DNA from: Limobrevibacterium gyesilva
GTDB taxonomy: Bacteria; Pseudomonadota; Alphaproteobacteria; Acetobacterales; Acetobacteraceae
Assembly: GCF_025989185.1 (NCBI RefSeq)
Contig: NZ_JAPDNT010000037.1
Span: 1 to 39,339 of the forward strand
Direction of reading: 5' to 3'
Length of the DNA stretch: 39,339 nucleotides
Position 1 is the first letter of the stretch. The number at the start of each line of letters is the position of its first letter. The position numbers and the translations under genes were made by a program. Shown piece by piece: positions 1-8,863 of the stretch. Under the pieces are notes generated by a model. That model had not been told where the DNA came from. It searched no databases and saw nothing but the letters and a program-made list of their open reading frames with translations.

Positions 1-465
1 CGCAGCGGCGGCGCCAAGCGAGCCCGCCGGCGGGCTTTGCGCCGGTGCGGCGCCGGGCGCCGGGCGCGCGGCGCCGGCGGGGCGGCCGGTGCCGTTGTCG
101 ATCTTGAAGTTCAGGTCCTCGATCTGCTTGCCAAGGTCCTCGCCCTGGCGCTGGCGGGCGTTGTCGGCCTCGTCCACCCGGCCGCGCAGTTGGCGCACCT
201 CGTCCTCCAGCCGCGTCACCCGGTCCAGCAGCGCGGCGGTCATCTCACCGCCGCCGCCCGGCGCCGGCGTGCTGCTGCGCGACGATCCGAGGGCCGAGCT
301 GCCGCCGCCGCGCCCGATCTGATCGCGCAGCGACTGCACATCGCGGCGCAGCTCCAGGATCTGGTTCTGCAGCGCGATCCCCTCGCGGCTCTCGACCTGC
401 GCCTGGGCGGGCAGCGCGCCCAGGACGGGCAGCAGGGCCAGAATGCCGGCCAGCACAAATCTCAT
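1..465 (-). CDS. ybgF: Tol-Pal system protein YbgF/CpoB, N-terminal part (cut by window edge)
   Basis: The frame reads from an ATG at 465 down through base 1 without a stop, giving the first 155 residues. A signal peptide (MRFVLAGILALLPVLGALPAQAQ) is followed by a coiled-coil stretch (about residues 25-50), a Gly/Ser/Pro linker, a second heptad-rich helix (about 75-120) and an Ala/Pro-rich linker. The C-terminal TPR domain that defines the family would lie to the left of the window. GGAGGAG sits 6 bases before the ATG. In characterised bacteria CpoB is a periplasmic protein that links Tol-Pal constriction with peptidoglycan synthesis. The call rests on the N-terminal coiled coil and the position right after pal; the TPR part is not visible. 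Confidence 0.82.
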   Translation of the reverse strand, partial: MRFVLAGILALLPVLGALPAQAQVESREGIALQNQILELRRDVQSLRDQIGRGGGSSALGSSRSSTPAPGGGGEMTAALLDRVTRLEDEVRQLRGRVDEADNARQRQGEDLGKQIEDLNFKIDNGTGRPAGAARPAPGAAPAQSPPAGSLGAAAA

Positions 466-520
466 GCGGAACTCCTCCGGTCACGCCAACGCGTTCTGCC
501 GGACTACTTAGGCGAACAGT

Positions 521-563
521 CGAAAAAGAGAAACCGGCAGCCTCGCGGCCGCCGGTTTCATTT
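521..563 (-). terminator. Rho-independent terminator between pal and ybgF
   Basis: Read on the minus strand, a 9-bp stem (arms 530-538 and 551-559, GAAACCGGC/GCCGGTTTC) is followed at once by TCTTTTTC. It is preceded by an A-rich stretch. It lies about 80 bases after the pal stop and 65 bases before the ybgF start, so it could end or attenuate the tol-pal transcript before ybgF. Confidence 0.65.
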
Positions 564-637
564 TCGTCACGCCGTGCCGGCCTTGCGGCCGGCGGGCCGG
601 CCGGATACCCGGCCGGTCCTCATGACCTCACGCTGTA

Positions 638-1105
638 TCAGCGGACCGAGGTGATGGCGTTGCGGTTCTGCGCCCAGGCCTGCTCGTTCGAACCGAGCGC
701 GACCGGACGGTCCTTGCCATAGCTGATCGTGGTGATGCGGCCGCTGGAAACGCCCTTGGCCACCAGGTAGTCGCGGGCGGCGTTGGCGCGGCGCTGGCCG
801 AGCGCGAGGTTGTACTCTTCGGTGCCACGCTCGTCAGCGTTGCCGGCAACCTGCACGTTGTTCTGCGCCCACTTGGCGAGCCACGCGGCCTGGCGGTCCA
901 GAGTGGCCTTGCCGTCCGGCTTCAGGGCCGACTTGTCGAAGTCGTAGAACACGCGGTCGCCAACGTTCGCGACCAGGTCTTCCTGGCTGCCCGGGACCGG
1001 ACCGGCCGTCACGGGAGCGGACGGGGTGGGGGTTGGCGTCTCGGTATTGGAGCACGCCGCCAGCAGCGCCACTGCGGCGAAAGCGCCAAGAATCTTGATG
1101 TTCAT
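638..1105 (-). CDS. pal: Peptidoglycan-associated lipoprotein Pal
   Basis: 155 residues. A lipoprotein signal ends in the lipobox LLAAC (Cys18), so the mature protein is anchored in the outer membrane. A short Thr/Pro-rich linker follows. An OmpA-like peptidoglycan-binding domain fills residues about 48-155: VFYDFDKSALKPDG, then NVQVAGNADERGTEEYN and the ALGQRRANAARDYL helix. Pal binds peptidoglycan and TolB and is the outer-membrane end of the Tol-Pal machine that constricts the envelope at division. It lies downstream of tolB on the same strand. AGGGA precedes the start. Length and motifs are normal for the family. Confidence 0.97.
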   Translation of the reverse strand: MNIKILGAFAAVALLAACSNTETPTPTPSAPVTAGPVPGSQEDLVANVGDRVFYDFDKSALKPDGKATLDRQAAWLAKWAQNNVQVAGNADERGTEEYNLALGQRRANAARDYLVAKGVSSGRITTISYGKDRPVALGSNEQAWAQNRNAITSVR

Positions 1106-1248
1106 AACTGTTGCGTCCCTGGTAGTGGTGAGCAGCGGTGTTGTGCCCCTGCGGGCGGTTCAGGCGTAGCCATCAGCAAGATCAAGATAAGGTTTAGCCC
1201 AGGCAAAGCAGCGAAGGCGGCTCCAGCGAAGCGATTGCCCCGGAGGAC

Positions 1249-1275
1249 GCGCTGTCCGCATAACACGGACAGCGC
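1249..1275. repeat. Perfect 10-bp inverted repeat between tolB and pal
   Basis: Arms GCGCTGTCCG (1249-1258) and CGGACAGCGC (1266-1275) flank a 7-base loop. There is no clear T-run on either side, so it is either a weak terminator or processing hairpin behind tolB or an mRNA structure upstream of pal. It is the only notable structure in the 275-base tolB-pal gap (1106-1380). Confidence 0.6.
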
Positions 1276-1380
1276 TTAACCCGTTGAAATGAGGTGGTCA
1301 AGAACTCGTGTTACCCGGATGCCACATATCTTCCATGTTCACGCAAATTCGCTCCGAAATGACACGTCCAGGCGCACGTC

Positions 1381-2799
1381 TTACTGCAGCAACGGGGACC
1401 ATGCAGGGTCGGAGGCGTCGGTCGGCGTGCTGACCGCCCGCTCGTTGAAGCCGGTGATGTCGATGGAGACGAGTCGGGCCGAGAAGCCGTTGCCGCGGTT
1501 GTCGCGCGCCGGCGTCTCGCGCCAGAACATGATCACGCGCCCGTTCGGCGCGAAGGTCGGCCCTTCGCAATAGAAGCTCTCCGACAGGATGCGCTCGCCC
1601 GACCCGTCCGGGCGCATCACCCCGATGGCGAACGTCTCCCCGATCCGGGTGAAGGCGATCAGGTCGCCGCGCGGCGACCACACCGGCGTCGCGTAGCGGC
1701 CGCGGCCATAGCTGATGCGCTTCACGCCGCTGCCGTCGGCATTCATCACATACAGTTGCTGATCGCCGCCGCGGTCGGAGTTGAAGGCTATCTGGGTGCC
1801 GTCCGGGCTGAAGCAGGGAGAGACGTCGATCGCCCCGGAATCCGTCAGCCGCCGCGCGCCGCCGCCGTTCAGCCCGACCAGCATGATGTCGGAACCGCCG
1901 CTGTTGGTCTGCGCCATGATCACGCTGTTGCCGTCCGGGCTGAACCGCGGTGACAGCGTCATGCCGGGAAAATTGCCCAGCATCTGCTGCCGGCCGGTGC
2001 CGAGGTCGAACAGGTAGACGCGCGGCTTGTCGTTCACGTAGCTCATGAACGCGATCTGGTCGCGGGTGGGATGGAAGCGCGGCGTCAGCGCCAGGAACCC
2101 GCCATCGGTCAGGAAGCGGTTGTTCTCGCCGTCCTGGTCCATGATGGCCAGTCGCTTCACGCGCCGGTCGCGTGGGCCGGAGCCGGCGATATAGACGACG
2201 CGGGTGTCGAAATACCCCTTCTCGCCCAGCAGCCGCTCATAGATCACATCGCTGATGATGTGGGCGATGCGCCGCCAGTTCGACTGCGTGGTGGTGTAGG
2301 CGGTGCCCTGGATCTGCTGCTGCGGCAGCACGTCCCACAGGCGGAACTCCACGCGCACCTTGTCGCCGCCCTGGCTTTCGACCTTGCCGGTCACCAGCGC
2401 CTGGGCCCCGATCGCCTTCCAGTTCTGGAAGTTCGGCACGTCGCCGGCATTGGCCGCGCCGCCGATGAAGGCGGCCGGGTCGATCGGGCGGAACAGGCCC
2501 GACCGCACGAGATTATTGGTGATGACACCGGAGATGTCGCGGCCCAGCCGGTCGGCGTCGCCGCCCGAGCCGACCAGGTTGGGGATGGCCACCGGAATCG
2601 GGTCGGTGCGGGCGCGGTTCACGTCGATGACGGCGCTGTTCGGCGCGGCCGGCGCCTGCGCGTGCGCGGCGCCCGGAATGATGGCCGGAGCCGCCAGGAT
2701 GCCCGCCGTTCCTGCCACCAACCCACGCCGGCCGATCAATCGCTGGGTCGAGGGGGGCTTGATGAAATTGCTCATGGTCTCGCCGGCTTCATTGGTCAT
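1381..2799 (-). CDS. tolB: Tol-Pal system beta-propeller protein TolB
   Basis: 472 residues. The N-terminal region carries a twin-arginine-like leader ([18 protein letters not shown], residues about 23-40, ending PGAAHAQA). It is followed by the TolB N-terminal alpha/beta domain ([19 protein letters not shown] onward) and a six-bladed WD40-like propeller recognisable from repeats such as [26 protein letters not shown] and [10 protein letters not shown]. TolB is periplasmic, binds Pal, and is regulated by TolA. A second in-frame ATG at 2775 (MSNFIKPP) is an alternative start. The first was kept because of the upstream ACAGGTG. The gap to tolA is 79 bases. Confidence 0.96.
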   Translation of the reverse strand: MTNEAGETMSNFIKPPSTQRLIGRRGLVAGTAGILAAPAIIPGAAHAQAPAAPNSAVIDVNRARTDPIPVAIPNLVGSGGDADRLGRDISGVITNNLVRSGLFRPIDPAAFIGGAANAGDVPNFQNWKAIGAQALVTGKVESQGGDKVRVEFRLWDVLPQQQIQGTAYTTTQSNWRRIAHIISDVIYERLLGEKGYFDTRVVYIAGSGPRDRRVKRLAIMDQDGENNRFLTDGGFLALTPRFHPTRDQIAFMSYVNDKPRVYLFDLGTGRQQMLGNFPGMTLSPRFSPDGNSVIMAQTNSGGSDIMLVGLNGGGARRLTDSGAIDVSPCFSPDGTQIAFNSDRGGDQQLYVMNADGSGVKRISYGRGRYATPVWSPRGDLIAFTRIGETFAIGVMRPDGSGERILSESFYCEGPTFAPNGRVIMFWRETPARDNRGNGFSARLVSIDITGFNERAVSTPTDASDPAWSPLLQ

Positions 2800-2878
2800 G
2801 GATACACCTGTCAGCTTCAGGGGATAGTCTACTCGAGGCCGATATACGCAAGCCCCGTCTGCACAAACCCAATCTACA

Positions 2879-3862
2879 CTATGGGCTGAAGCGGAACGTG
2901 AGCCTGTTCGGCGTGCCCAGTTTCACGAGCTTGTCCGTGGGCACCATGTTGTTGCCGCAGCGCGGATTGAGCACCGCGCGCACCGCGCGTTCGGCAAAGG
3001 CCCGCAGCCGCGGGTCGCCGGCCACACGGCCCTTGTCCTGGTCGGCCACCTCGGCGATGCGCGCGGTGCCGCCGTCATCCACTGTCACCGTCAGCATCAC
3101 CTGCATCTTGTCGGCATCGAGCGCGCCGGCATCGCGGGTCCAGCATTCGCGCACCCGCTCGCCGATGGCGCCACGCTGGGCGGCGCTGAGCGTCGCCGTG
3201 ATGTCGCCGCGCGGATTGCCGCCCGTCTGCGGCGCGCCGCCCTGCACCGGATTGGCGCGCGCCGTCGGCGGCTGGGTCTGCCGCTGCATTGCGCGCAGCT
3301 TCTCCATCGTGTTCTCCAGCTCCTTGCTGTCCGGCGCCGGGTTCTTGGTCACGTTCGGCTGGCTGGTCGAGCTCGGTGGCGCCGGCGGCGGCGGCAGCGG
3401 CAGCGGTGGCGTGGGCGGCGGCGGTTGCGGCGGCGCCGGTGGTGCCGGGGGCGGCGGAGGCGGCGGCGGAATCGGCGTCGGCGGCGCTTCCGCCGGCGGC
3501 GGGGGCGGCGGCTGCTGGGTCGGCGGCGGCGGCTCCTCCGTGGGGGTCGGCGGTGGCGGCGGTGGCGGCGGCGGCGGGGGTGGCGGTGGGGGTGGCGGCT
3601 CGTTCGGCGTGTTCTTCGGCGGCTCGACGGCCGGCGGCGCGTTCACCGCCTCGGCCGTCTGCTGCGCGGCCGGGGTCGGGTTGGCCTGATCGGCCTTGGT
3701 CACGTTGTCCGGCTGCTGGCCCGTATCCATGGCCAGTTCCACGTCCATCGGCGGCTGCTCGTCCTGCGGACGAATGATGGTGATGCCGGCCAGCAACACC
3801 ACCACCAGCACGACATGCACCGCCAGCGATATCGCCGCGCCGCGCTTGAGCTCCGGACTCAT
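2879..3862 (-). CDS. tolA: TolA-type energy-transducing protein with a polyproline linker
   Basis: 327 residues. A short cytoplasmic N-terminus is followed by one membrane helix (about 9-30) containing the S-x3-H pair (Ser12, His16) typical of TolA/TonB proteins that couple to TolQ/TolR. A very long proline-rich region (about 76-180) follows, with 17 consecutive prolines at residues 89-105. The C-terminal domain (about 215-327; [47 protein letters not shown]) fits TolA domain III, which contacts TolB/Pal. Classical TolA has an Ala/Lys/Glu-rich helix as the linker; here it is replaced by proline. The gene is 38 bases after tolR, with AAGGCAGGAC before the ATG. Its identity rests on the C-terminal domain and its place between tolR and tolB. 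Confidence 0.9.
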   Translation of the reverse strand: MSPELKRGAAISLAVHVVLVVVLLAGITIIRPQDEQPPMDVELAMDTGQQPDNVTKADQANPTPAAQQTAEAVNAPPAVEPPKNTPNEPPPPPPPPPPPPPPPPPTPTEEPPPPTQQPPPPPPAEAPPTPIPPPPPPPPAPPAPPQPPPPTPPLPLPPPPAPPSSTSQPNVTKNPAPDSKELENTMEKLRAMQRQTQPPTARANPVQGGAPQTGGNPRGDITATLSAAQRGAIGERVRECWTRDAGALDADKMQVMLTVTVDDGGTARIAEVADQDKGRVAGDPRLRAFAERAVRAVLNPRCGNNMVPTDKLVKLGTPNRLTFRFSP

Positions 3863-3900
3863 GTCCTGCCTTCAGCCATGCCGTGCGGCCGCACCCCAGC

Positions 3901-4422
<522 letters not shown>

Positions 4423-5139
4423 TCAGGCGCGCTCCTCGCTCTGGCGCGAGAGGATGGCGCCGAACTCGGTGCTGAACCCCTCCAGCCGCGCGGCGAAACG
4501 GGCGAGGTCGGTGCTGATCTTGTTGTAGGCGAGCACTGCGGGAATCGCGGCCACCAGGCCGATCGCGGTGGCGAACAGCGCTTCCGCGATGCCCGGCGCC
4601 ACCACGGCGAGGTTGGTGTTGTGCATGGCCGCGATGGCCGAGAAGCTGTGCATGATGCCCCACACCGTCCCGAACAGGCCGATGAACGGTGCGGTGGAGC
4701 CAACCGACGCCAGGAACACCATCCAGCGCTCCATCCGGTCCATCTCGCGCTGGATCGTCACGGTCATCGAGCGCTCCACCCGGTCGCGCATGCCGCTGCG
4801 CGCCACGTCGGCCCCGGCGGCGCGGGCGCTGCGGCGCCATTCCGCCATGGCCGCGCCGAACACGGCAGCCATCGGGTGCTCGGGCTTCTCGCCCTCTTCC
4901 TCGTACAGCTCATCGAGGCTGCCGCCGGACCAGAACCGGTCCTCGAACGCATCCGCGCTGCGGTTCGCGCGCCGCAACGAGGTCACCTTCTCGAACACGA
5001 TCGCCCATACCCACACGCTCGCCGCGATCAGCATGAACATGACGAGCTTCACGACGATATCGGCCTGCATGAACAGGCCCCACAGCGACAGGTCGCCCGC
5101 CGCCGCGCCGAGATTCACTGCATCGACCGCACGGTCCAC
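4423..5139 (-). CDS. tolQ: TolQ, MotA/TolQ/ExbB proton-channel subunit
   Basis: 238 residues with three predicted membrane helices, the usual TolQ layout: about 30-50 (IVVKLVMFMLIAASVWVWAIVF), about 140-165 (FLASVGSTAPFIGLFGTVWGIM) and about 175-205 (MHNTNLAVVAPGIAEALFATAIGLVAAIPAVLAYN). The GLFGTVWGIMHSF and ATAIGLVAAIPAV segments are family hallmarks. TolQ and TolR form the proton-driven motor. The gene begins 48 bases after ybgC and runs straight into tolR. Confidence 0.97.
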   Translation of the reverse strand: MDRAVDAVNLGAAAGDLSLWGLFMQADIVVKLVMFMLIAASVWVWAIVFEKVTSLRRANRSADAFEDRFWSGGSLDELYEEEGEKPEHPMAAVFGAAMAEWRRSARAAGADVARSGMRDRVERSMTVTIQREMDRMERWMVFLASVGSTAPFIGLFGTVWGIMHSFSAIAAMHNTNLAVVAPGIAEALFATAIGLVAAIPAVLAYNKISTDLARFAARLEGFSTEFGAILSRQSEERA

Positions 5140-5187
5140 TGCTCTATCCCCTCACCCGAGGTCCGACCTTCCGGTCCGACCGTGGCG

Positions 5188-5682
5188 TCATTGTGCCCCG
5201 ACGGGGGCAACTTCGCGTCCGTCCTCCGGCGCGCCTGCGTCACGCAGCCGCACCAGTGCATCCCGCCAGCGTGCCGGCACCCGCGCCGGACGCTGGTCCG
5301 ACAGGCGCACGCAGGCAAGCTGGATCTCCAGCGACACCAGATCGCGCCCCGCCTCGCCGATCCGCACGAATCGCTGGCGCAGATCGGTCGATGCCGCCCG
5401 GATCGCCAGCGGCTGTGTGATCACGACGAGCGAATCGTCAAGCCGCGCGGGCCCGAGATAATCCACTTTGACGCGCCGCACCATGAACATAAGGCCATAC
5501 TGCGATGTCATTTCCGCGTGCGGAACGCCGAGATCGCGCAGCGCCTCGGTGCGGGCACGTTCGGCGAAGCGGAGGTAATTGGCGTGATAGACGACACCGC
5601 CGGCATCCGTATCCTCATAGTAGACTCGGACAGGATAATGGTGACTGCCGTCGTGGACCGAGGCCGTGGGATGAAAAATCAT
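5188..5682 (-). CDS. ybgC: YbgC acyl-CoA thioesterase, tol-pal associated
   Basis: 164 residues with a hot-dog fold. The 4-hydroxybenzoyl-CoA thioesterase motif [20 protein letters not shown] is at about residues 20-39, with the likely catalytic Asp26 and His33. YbgC hydrolyses acyl-CoAs and in E. coli is linked to phospholipid metabolism. It is the usual first gene of tol-pal clusters. The start overlaps the ruvB stop by four bases (ATGA), so translation is coupled to the ruv genes. The C-terminal 20 residues are Arg/Ala-rich and not conserved in the family as far as can be judged here. Confidence 0.94.
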   Translation of the reverse strand: MIFHPTASVHDGSHHYPVRVYYEDTDAGGVVYHANYLRFAERARTEALRDLGVPHAEMTSQYGLMFMVRRVKVDYLGPARLDDSLVVITQPLAIRAASTDLRQRFVRIGEAGRDLVSLEIQLACVRLSDQRPARVPARWRDALVRLRDAGAPEDGREVAPVGAQ

Positions 5683-6716
5683 TCATCCTCCGCCAGCAGA
5701 TCGAGTTGCGGCTGCGTCCCCGCCGGCGGCGCCAGGCCGAGATGCCGCCAGCCGCGCTCGCCCAGCATGCGCCCGCGGCTGGTGCGCAGGATCAGGCCCT
5801 CCTGGATCAGGTACGGCTCGATCACCTCCTCGAGCGTGTCGCGCGCCTCGGCCAGCGCCGCCGACAGCGTCTCCACCCCGACCGGACCGCCGGCATGGTG
5901 CTCGGCCATGCGACGGAGATAGCGGCGGTCCATGGCGTCCAACCCCAGCCGGTCCACCTCCAGCCGCGTCAGCGCCGCGTCGGCGACCACGCGATCCACC
6001 GGGCCGGCGCCCTGCACATGGGCGAAATCGCGCACGCGACGCAGCAGCCGGCCGGCGATGCGCGGCGTTCCGCGCGAACGGCGGGCGATTTCCGACGCGC
6101 CCTCGGTGGTCAGGTTGAAGCCGAGCTTCTGCGCGCCGCGCGCGACGATCAGCTCCAGCTCCGCCGCCGTGTAGAAGACCAGGCGCAGCGGAATGCCGAA
6201 ACGATCTCGCAACGGAGTCGCCAGCAGCCCGGCGCGCGTGGTCGCCCCGACCAGCGTGAACGGCGCAAGGTCGATGCGCACGCTGCGTGCCGCCGGCCCC
6301 TCGCCGATGATGAGGTCGAGCTGGAAATCCTCCATCGCGGGATACAGCACTTCCTCGATCGCCGGCTGTAGCCGATGGATCTCGTCGATGAACAGCACAT
6401 CGCGCGGCTGCAGGTTGGTCAGGATCGCCGCGAGGTCGCCGGCGCGCTGGATCACCGGGCCGGACGTGGCGCGGAACCCCACGCCCAATTCGCGCGCCAC
6501 GATCTGCGCCAGCGTGGTCTTGCCCAGTCCGGGCGGGCCATGAAGAAGCACATGATCAAGCGCTTCGCCGCGGGCGCGCGCCGCCTGGATGAAGATCGCC
6601 AGGTTCTCGCGACTGGCCTTCTGGCCGATGAACTCCGCCAGGCTCTGCGGCCGCAGGCTGGCCTCGGCGGCATCCTCCTCGGCGCGGGCCGGAGAGACGG
6701 TGCGGTCGTCGCTCAA
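5679..6716 (-). CDS. ruvB: Holliday junction branch-migration ATPase RuvB
   Basis: 345 residues, normal family length. AAA+ domain: Walker [10 protein letters not shown] at 60-68, Walker B VLFIDEIH with Asp111/Glu112, sensor region [11 protein letters not shown], and [20 protein letters not shown] in the lid domain. The C-terminal winged helix ends with the family-typical [16 protein letters not shown]. RuvB drives branch migration on the RuvA-bound junction. The start is TTG at 6716, overlapping the ruvA stop (TTGA). The resulting N-terminus ([23 protein letters not shown]) matches the family, so this start is preferred. Confidence 0.97.
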   Translation of the reverse strand: MSDDRTVSPARAEEDAAEASLRPQSLAEFIGQKASRENLAIFIQAARARGEALDHVLLHGPPGLGKTTLAQIVARELGVGFRATSGPVIQRAGDLAAILTNLQPRDVLFIDEIHRLQPAIEEVLYPAMEDFQLDLIIGEGPAARSVRIDLAPFTLVGATTRAGLLATPLRDRFGIPLRLVFYTAAELELIVARGAQKLGFNLTTEGASEIARRSRGTPRIAGRLLRRVRDFAHVQGAGPVDRVVADAALTRLEVDRLGLDAMDRRYLRRMAEHHAGGPVGVETLSAALAEARDTLEEVIEPYLIQEGLILRTSRGRMLGERGWRHLGLAPPAGTQPQLDLLAEDE

Positions 6717-7312
6717 CGGGCCAGCTCCTTCAGGCTGTCGCGGATCACGGCATCCAGCGCCGCCTCATCGCCCAGCCGTTCCAGCACCCGGCCCACCGCA
6801 GACTGCGCCTCCGGACGGCGGTATCCGAGATTCACCAGTGCGGACAGCGCATCCGCCTCCACCCCGCCCACCGGCGCCGGCAGCACCGGCGAGAACCCCA
6901 CGCCAGCCGGCATCGCACCGGCCTTTTCGCGCAGTTCCGTCAGCAGCCGCACCGCCAGTTTCGCGCCCACCCCCGGCGCCCGAGTCAGGCTGCCGCGATC
7001 GCCGGCCTGGATGGCGGCGATCAGGTCGCGCGGCGACAGCGCCGACAGGATGTTCAGCGCGACCTTCGCGCCGACCCCCTGCACGGTTGTCAGCAGGCGG
7101 AACCACTCGCGCTCGGCCGACTCGGAAAATCCATAAAGAACAATGGCATCCTCGCGTACCTGCGTCTCGATCAGCAGCGACGCCGATGCCCCCGCCGGCA
7201 GCGCGGACAAGGTGCGGGTCGAGGCGTACACCAGGTAGCCGACGCCGTTCACGTCCACCACGCAGCGATCCGCCTCCAGCGCCTCGATGCGTCCCGTCAG
7301 CTTCGCGATCAT
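6713..7312 (-). CDS. ruvA: Holliday junction DNA-binding protein RuvA
   Basis: 199 residues in the usual three-domain layout: an OB fold ([29 protein letters not shown]), a helix-hairpin-helix domain ([39 protein letters not shown]) and a C-terminal three-helix domain (about 150-199) that contacts RuvB. A tetramer of RuvA holds the four-way junction and recruits RuvB and RuvC. The start overlaps the ruvC stop (ATGA) and the stop overlaps the ruvB start, so the three genes are translationally coupled. Confidence 0.97.
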   Translation of the reverse strand: MIAKLTGRIEALEADRCVVDVNGVGYLVYASTRTLSALPAGASASLLIETQVREDAIVLYGFSESAEREWFRLLTTVQGVGAKVALNILSALSPRDLIAAIQAGDRGSLTRAPGVGAKLAVRLLTELREKAGAMPAGVGFSPVLPAPVGGVEADALSALVNLGYRRPEAQSAVGRVLERLGDEAALDAVIRDSLKELAR

Positions 7313-7815
7313 GCCATGCGCGTCCCGGCCGCCCAGCGGTTGCGGCTGGCGCGGTGATGCGCGTGGCAGATCGCCACCGCCAGCGCGTCCGCGGCGTCGG
7401 CGCGCTTGATCGTGGCCCCCGGCAGCAGGCGCCGCACCATCATCTGCACCTGCTCCTTCGCCGCCGCACCCGTGCCGACCACCGCCTGCTTCACCGCCAT
7501 GGCGCCATACTCGGACACCGGAATGCCCAGCAGCGCCGGCGCTAGCAGCGCCACGCCGCGGGCATAGCCGAGCTTCAGCGTCGCCGTGCCGTTGCGGTTC
7601 ACATAGGTCTCCTCGACCGCCGCCTCGTCCGGCCGCAACTCGGTCATCATCGCCGCCAGCGCGTCGTGCAAGGCCTTCAGCCGCTGCGGCACGCTGGCCT
7701 CCCCGTCGGTTGCGATCACGCCGTCGGCGATATGGCGCAGCCGGTTGCCGTCGGCCTCCAGCAGCCCCCAGCCGGTGAAGCGCAAGCCCGGATCGATGCC
7801 CAGCAGACGAACCAA
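7309..7815 (-). CDS. ruvC: Crossover junction endonuclease RuvC
   Basis: 168 residues with the RNase H-like resolvase fold. Catalytic acids are visible: Asp8 in LLGIDPGLRFTGWG, Glu68 in AAVEETYV, and Asp140/Asp143 in RADAADALAVAIC. RuvC cuts Holliday junctions moved by RuvAB. The start is TTG at 7815 with AAGGAG five bases upstream; no in-frame ATG gives the conserved N-terminus. It follows yebC by only about ten bases, an order common in proteobacteria. Confidence 0.97.
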   Translation of the reverse strand: MVRLLGIDPGLRFTGWGLLEADGNRLRHIADGVIATDGEASVPQRLKALHDALAAMMTELRPDEAAVEETYVNRNGTATLKLGYARGVALLAPALLGIPVSEYGAMAVKQAVVGTGAAAKEQVQMMVRRLLPGATIKRADAADALAVAICHAHHRASRNRWAAGTRMA

Positions 7816-7824
7816 TACCGCTCC

Positions 7825-8574
7825 TTACGCCGACATCTTCTGCAGCACGGAGTCGGGGATGTCGAAATTGGCGTAGACGCTCTGGACGTCGTCATTGTCC
7901 TCCAGCACGTCCAGCAGCTTCATCAGCGCCCCCGCCTTCTCCTCGTCCAGCGTCACCGTCGTGGTTGGCCGCCAGTCCAGCTTCGCTGATTCGGGCACGC
8001 CGAACCGGCTCTCCAGCGCGTCGCGGACGGCGAAGAAACTGTCCACCGACGTCGTCACCTCGTGCCCGTCCGGCCCGCTCTCGACATTGTCCGCCCCGGC
8101 CTCGATCGCCGCCTCCAGCATCCCGTCCTCGCTCGCCGCCGACGCGGGATAGCGCACCACGCCGAGCCGGGAGAACAGAAAAGAAACAGAGTTGGTCTCC
8201 CCCAGCGCCCCGCCATGCTTGGAGAATGCCGACCGCACGTCCGACGCCGTCCGGTTCCGGTTGTCCGTCAGCGCCTCCACGATCACCGCAACCCCGGCGG
8301 GGCCGTAGCCCTCGTAGCGCACCTCGGCGTAGTCCTCGCCGCCGGCCGCCCCGGTCGCCTTCTTGATCGCGCGCTCGATCGTGTCACGCGGCATGTTCGC
8401 CTCACGCGCCGCCGCCACCGCCGCCCGCAGCCGCGGATTCGCCGCCGGGTCAGGCAGGCCGCTGCGCGCCGATACCGTGATCTCGCGAATGATCTTGGCA
8501 AACATCCGGGCACGCTTCGCATCCTGCGCGCCCTTCCGATGCATGATGTTCTTGAACTGCGAATGGCCCGCCAT
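7825..8574 (-). CDS. yebC: YebC/PmpR family protein
   Basis: 249 residues, normal length. The N-terminus [22 protein letters not shown] and the segments [44 protein letters not shown] and [18 protein letters not shown] are diagnostic. The family was long annotated as a transcriptional regulator. More recent work on YebC proteins links them to translation through difficult proline-containing stretches, which is of interest next to the polyproline TolA encoded downstream. It heads the minus-strand run yebC-ruvCAB-ybgC-tolQRAB-pal. Confidence 0.96.
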   Translation of the reverse strand: MAGHSQFKNIMHRKGAQDAKRARMFAKIIREITVSARSGLPDPAANPRLRAAVAAAREANMPRDTIERAIKKATGAAGGEDYAEVRYEGYGPAGVAVIVEALTDNRNRTASDVRSAFSKHGGALGETNSVSFLFSRLGVVRYPASAASEDGMLEAAIEAGADNVESGPDGHEVTTSVDSFFAVRDALESRFGVPESAKLDWRPTTTVTLDEEKAGALMKLLDVLEDNDDVQSVYANFDIPDSVLQKMSA

Positions 8575-8603
8575 GGCCGCTCCTCGGTGTGAAAACTGTG
8601 ACG

Positions 8604-8852
8604 TGTCGGGGGTGGGGCGGAGAAGAAGGAAGGCGGGGGCTCTGCCCCTCGACCCCGCTAAGGGCGGAGCCCTTAGAACCCGCTACTTTGGAGTGGTGTT
8701 GAGGAGAGGGGGCCTACGGAGCGGTTTGCAACCGCACGGTCGGCCCCCTCTCCTCAACACCACTCAAGTCCTGGGATCCAAGGGGCATCTGCCCCTTGGC
8801 GGGTCCAGGGCAGAGCCCTGGCCTTCCTTCCTTCTCGCACCAACTCCCGACA
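8604..8852. repeat. 249-bp imperfect inverted repeat with nested hairpins
   Basis: Two 111-base arms (8604-8714 and 8742-8852) are reverse complements of each other around a 27-base centre. The inner 24 bases of each arm (8691-8714, 8742-8765) match perfectly. Each arm also contains two small hairpins of its own: left GGGGC-TCT-GCCCC and CTAAGGGC-GGA-GCCCTTAG; right CCAAGGGGCA-TC-TGCCCCTTGG (8778-8799) and CCAGGGC-AGA-GCCCTGG (8805-8821). The centre holds GCGGTT-TGC-AACCGC (8721-8735). The small stems differ in sequence between arms but remain paired. The element fills the gap between the ymdB-like stop and the yebC start. It looks like two inverted copies of an intergenic REP/MITE-like unit. 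Confidence 0.85.
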
Positions 8853-8863
8853 TGCCGCGGTTT

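Noticed and set aside
2898-3689. Glycine-rich protein on the plus strand opposite tolA
   Set aside because: It is the complement of the TolA proline codons, which read as glycine; it lacks a plausible start context.
8604-8852. Insertion sequence or phage attachment site
   Set aside because: No transposase or integrase gene and no flanking target duplication were recognised; it is treated as a non-coding inverted-repeat element.
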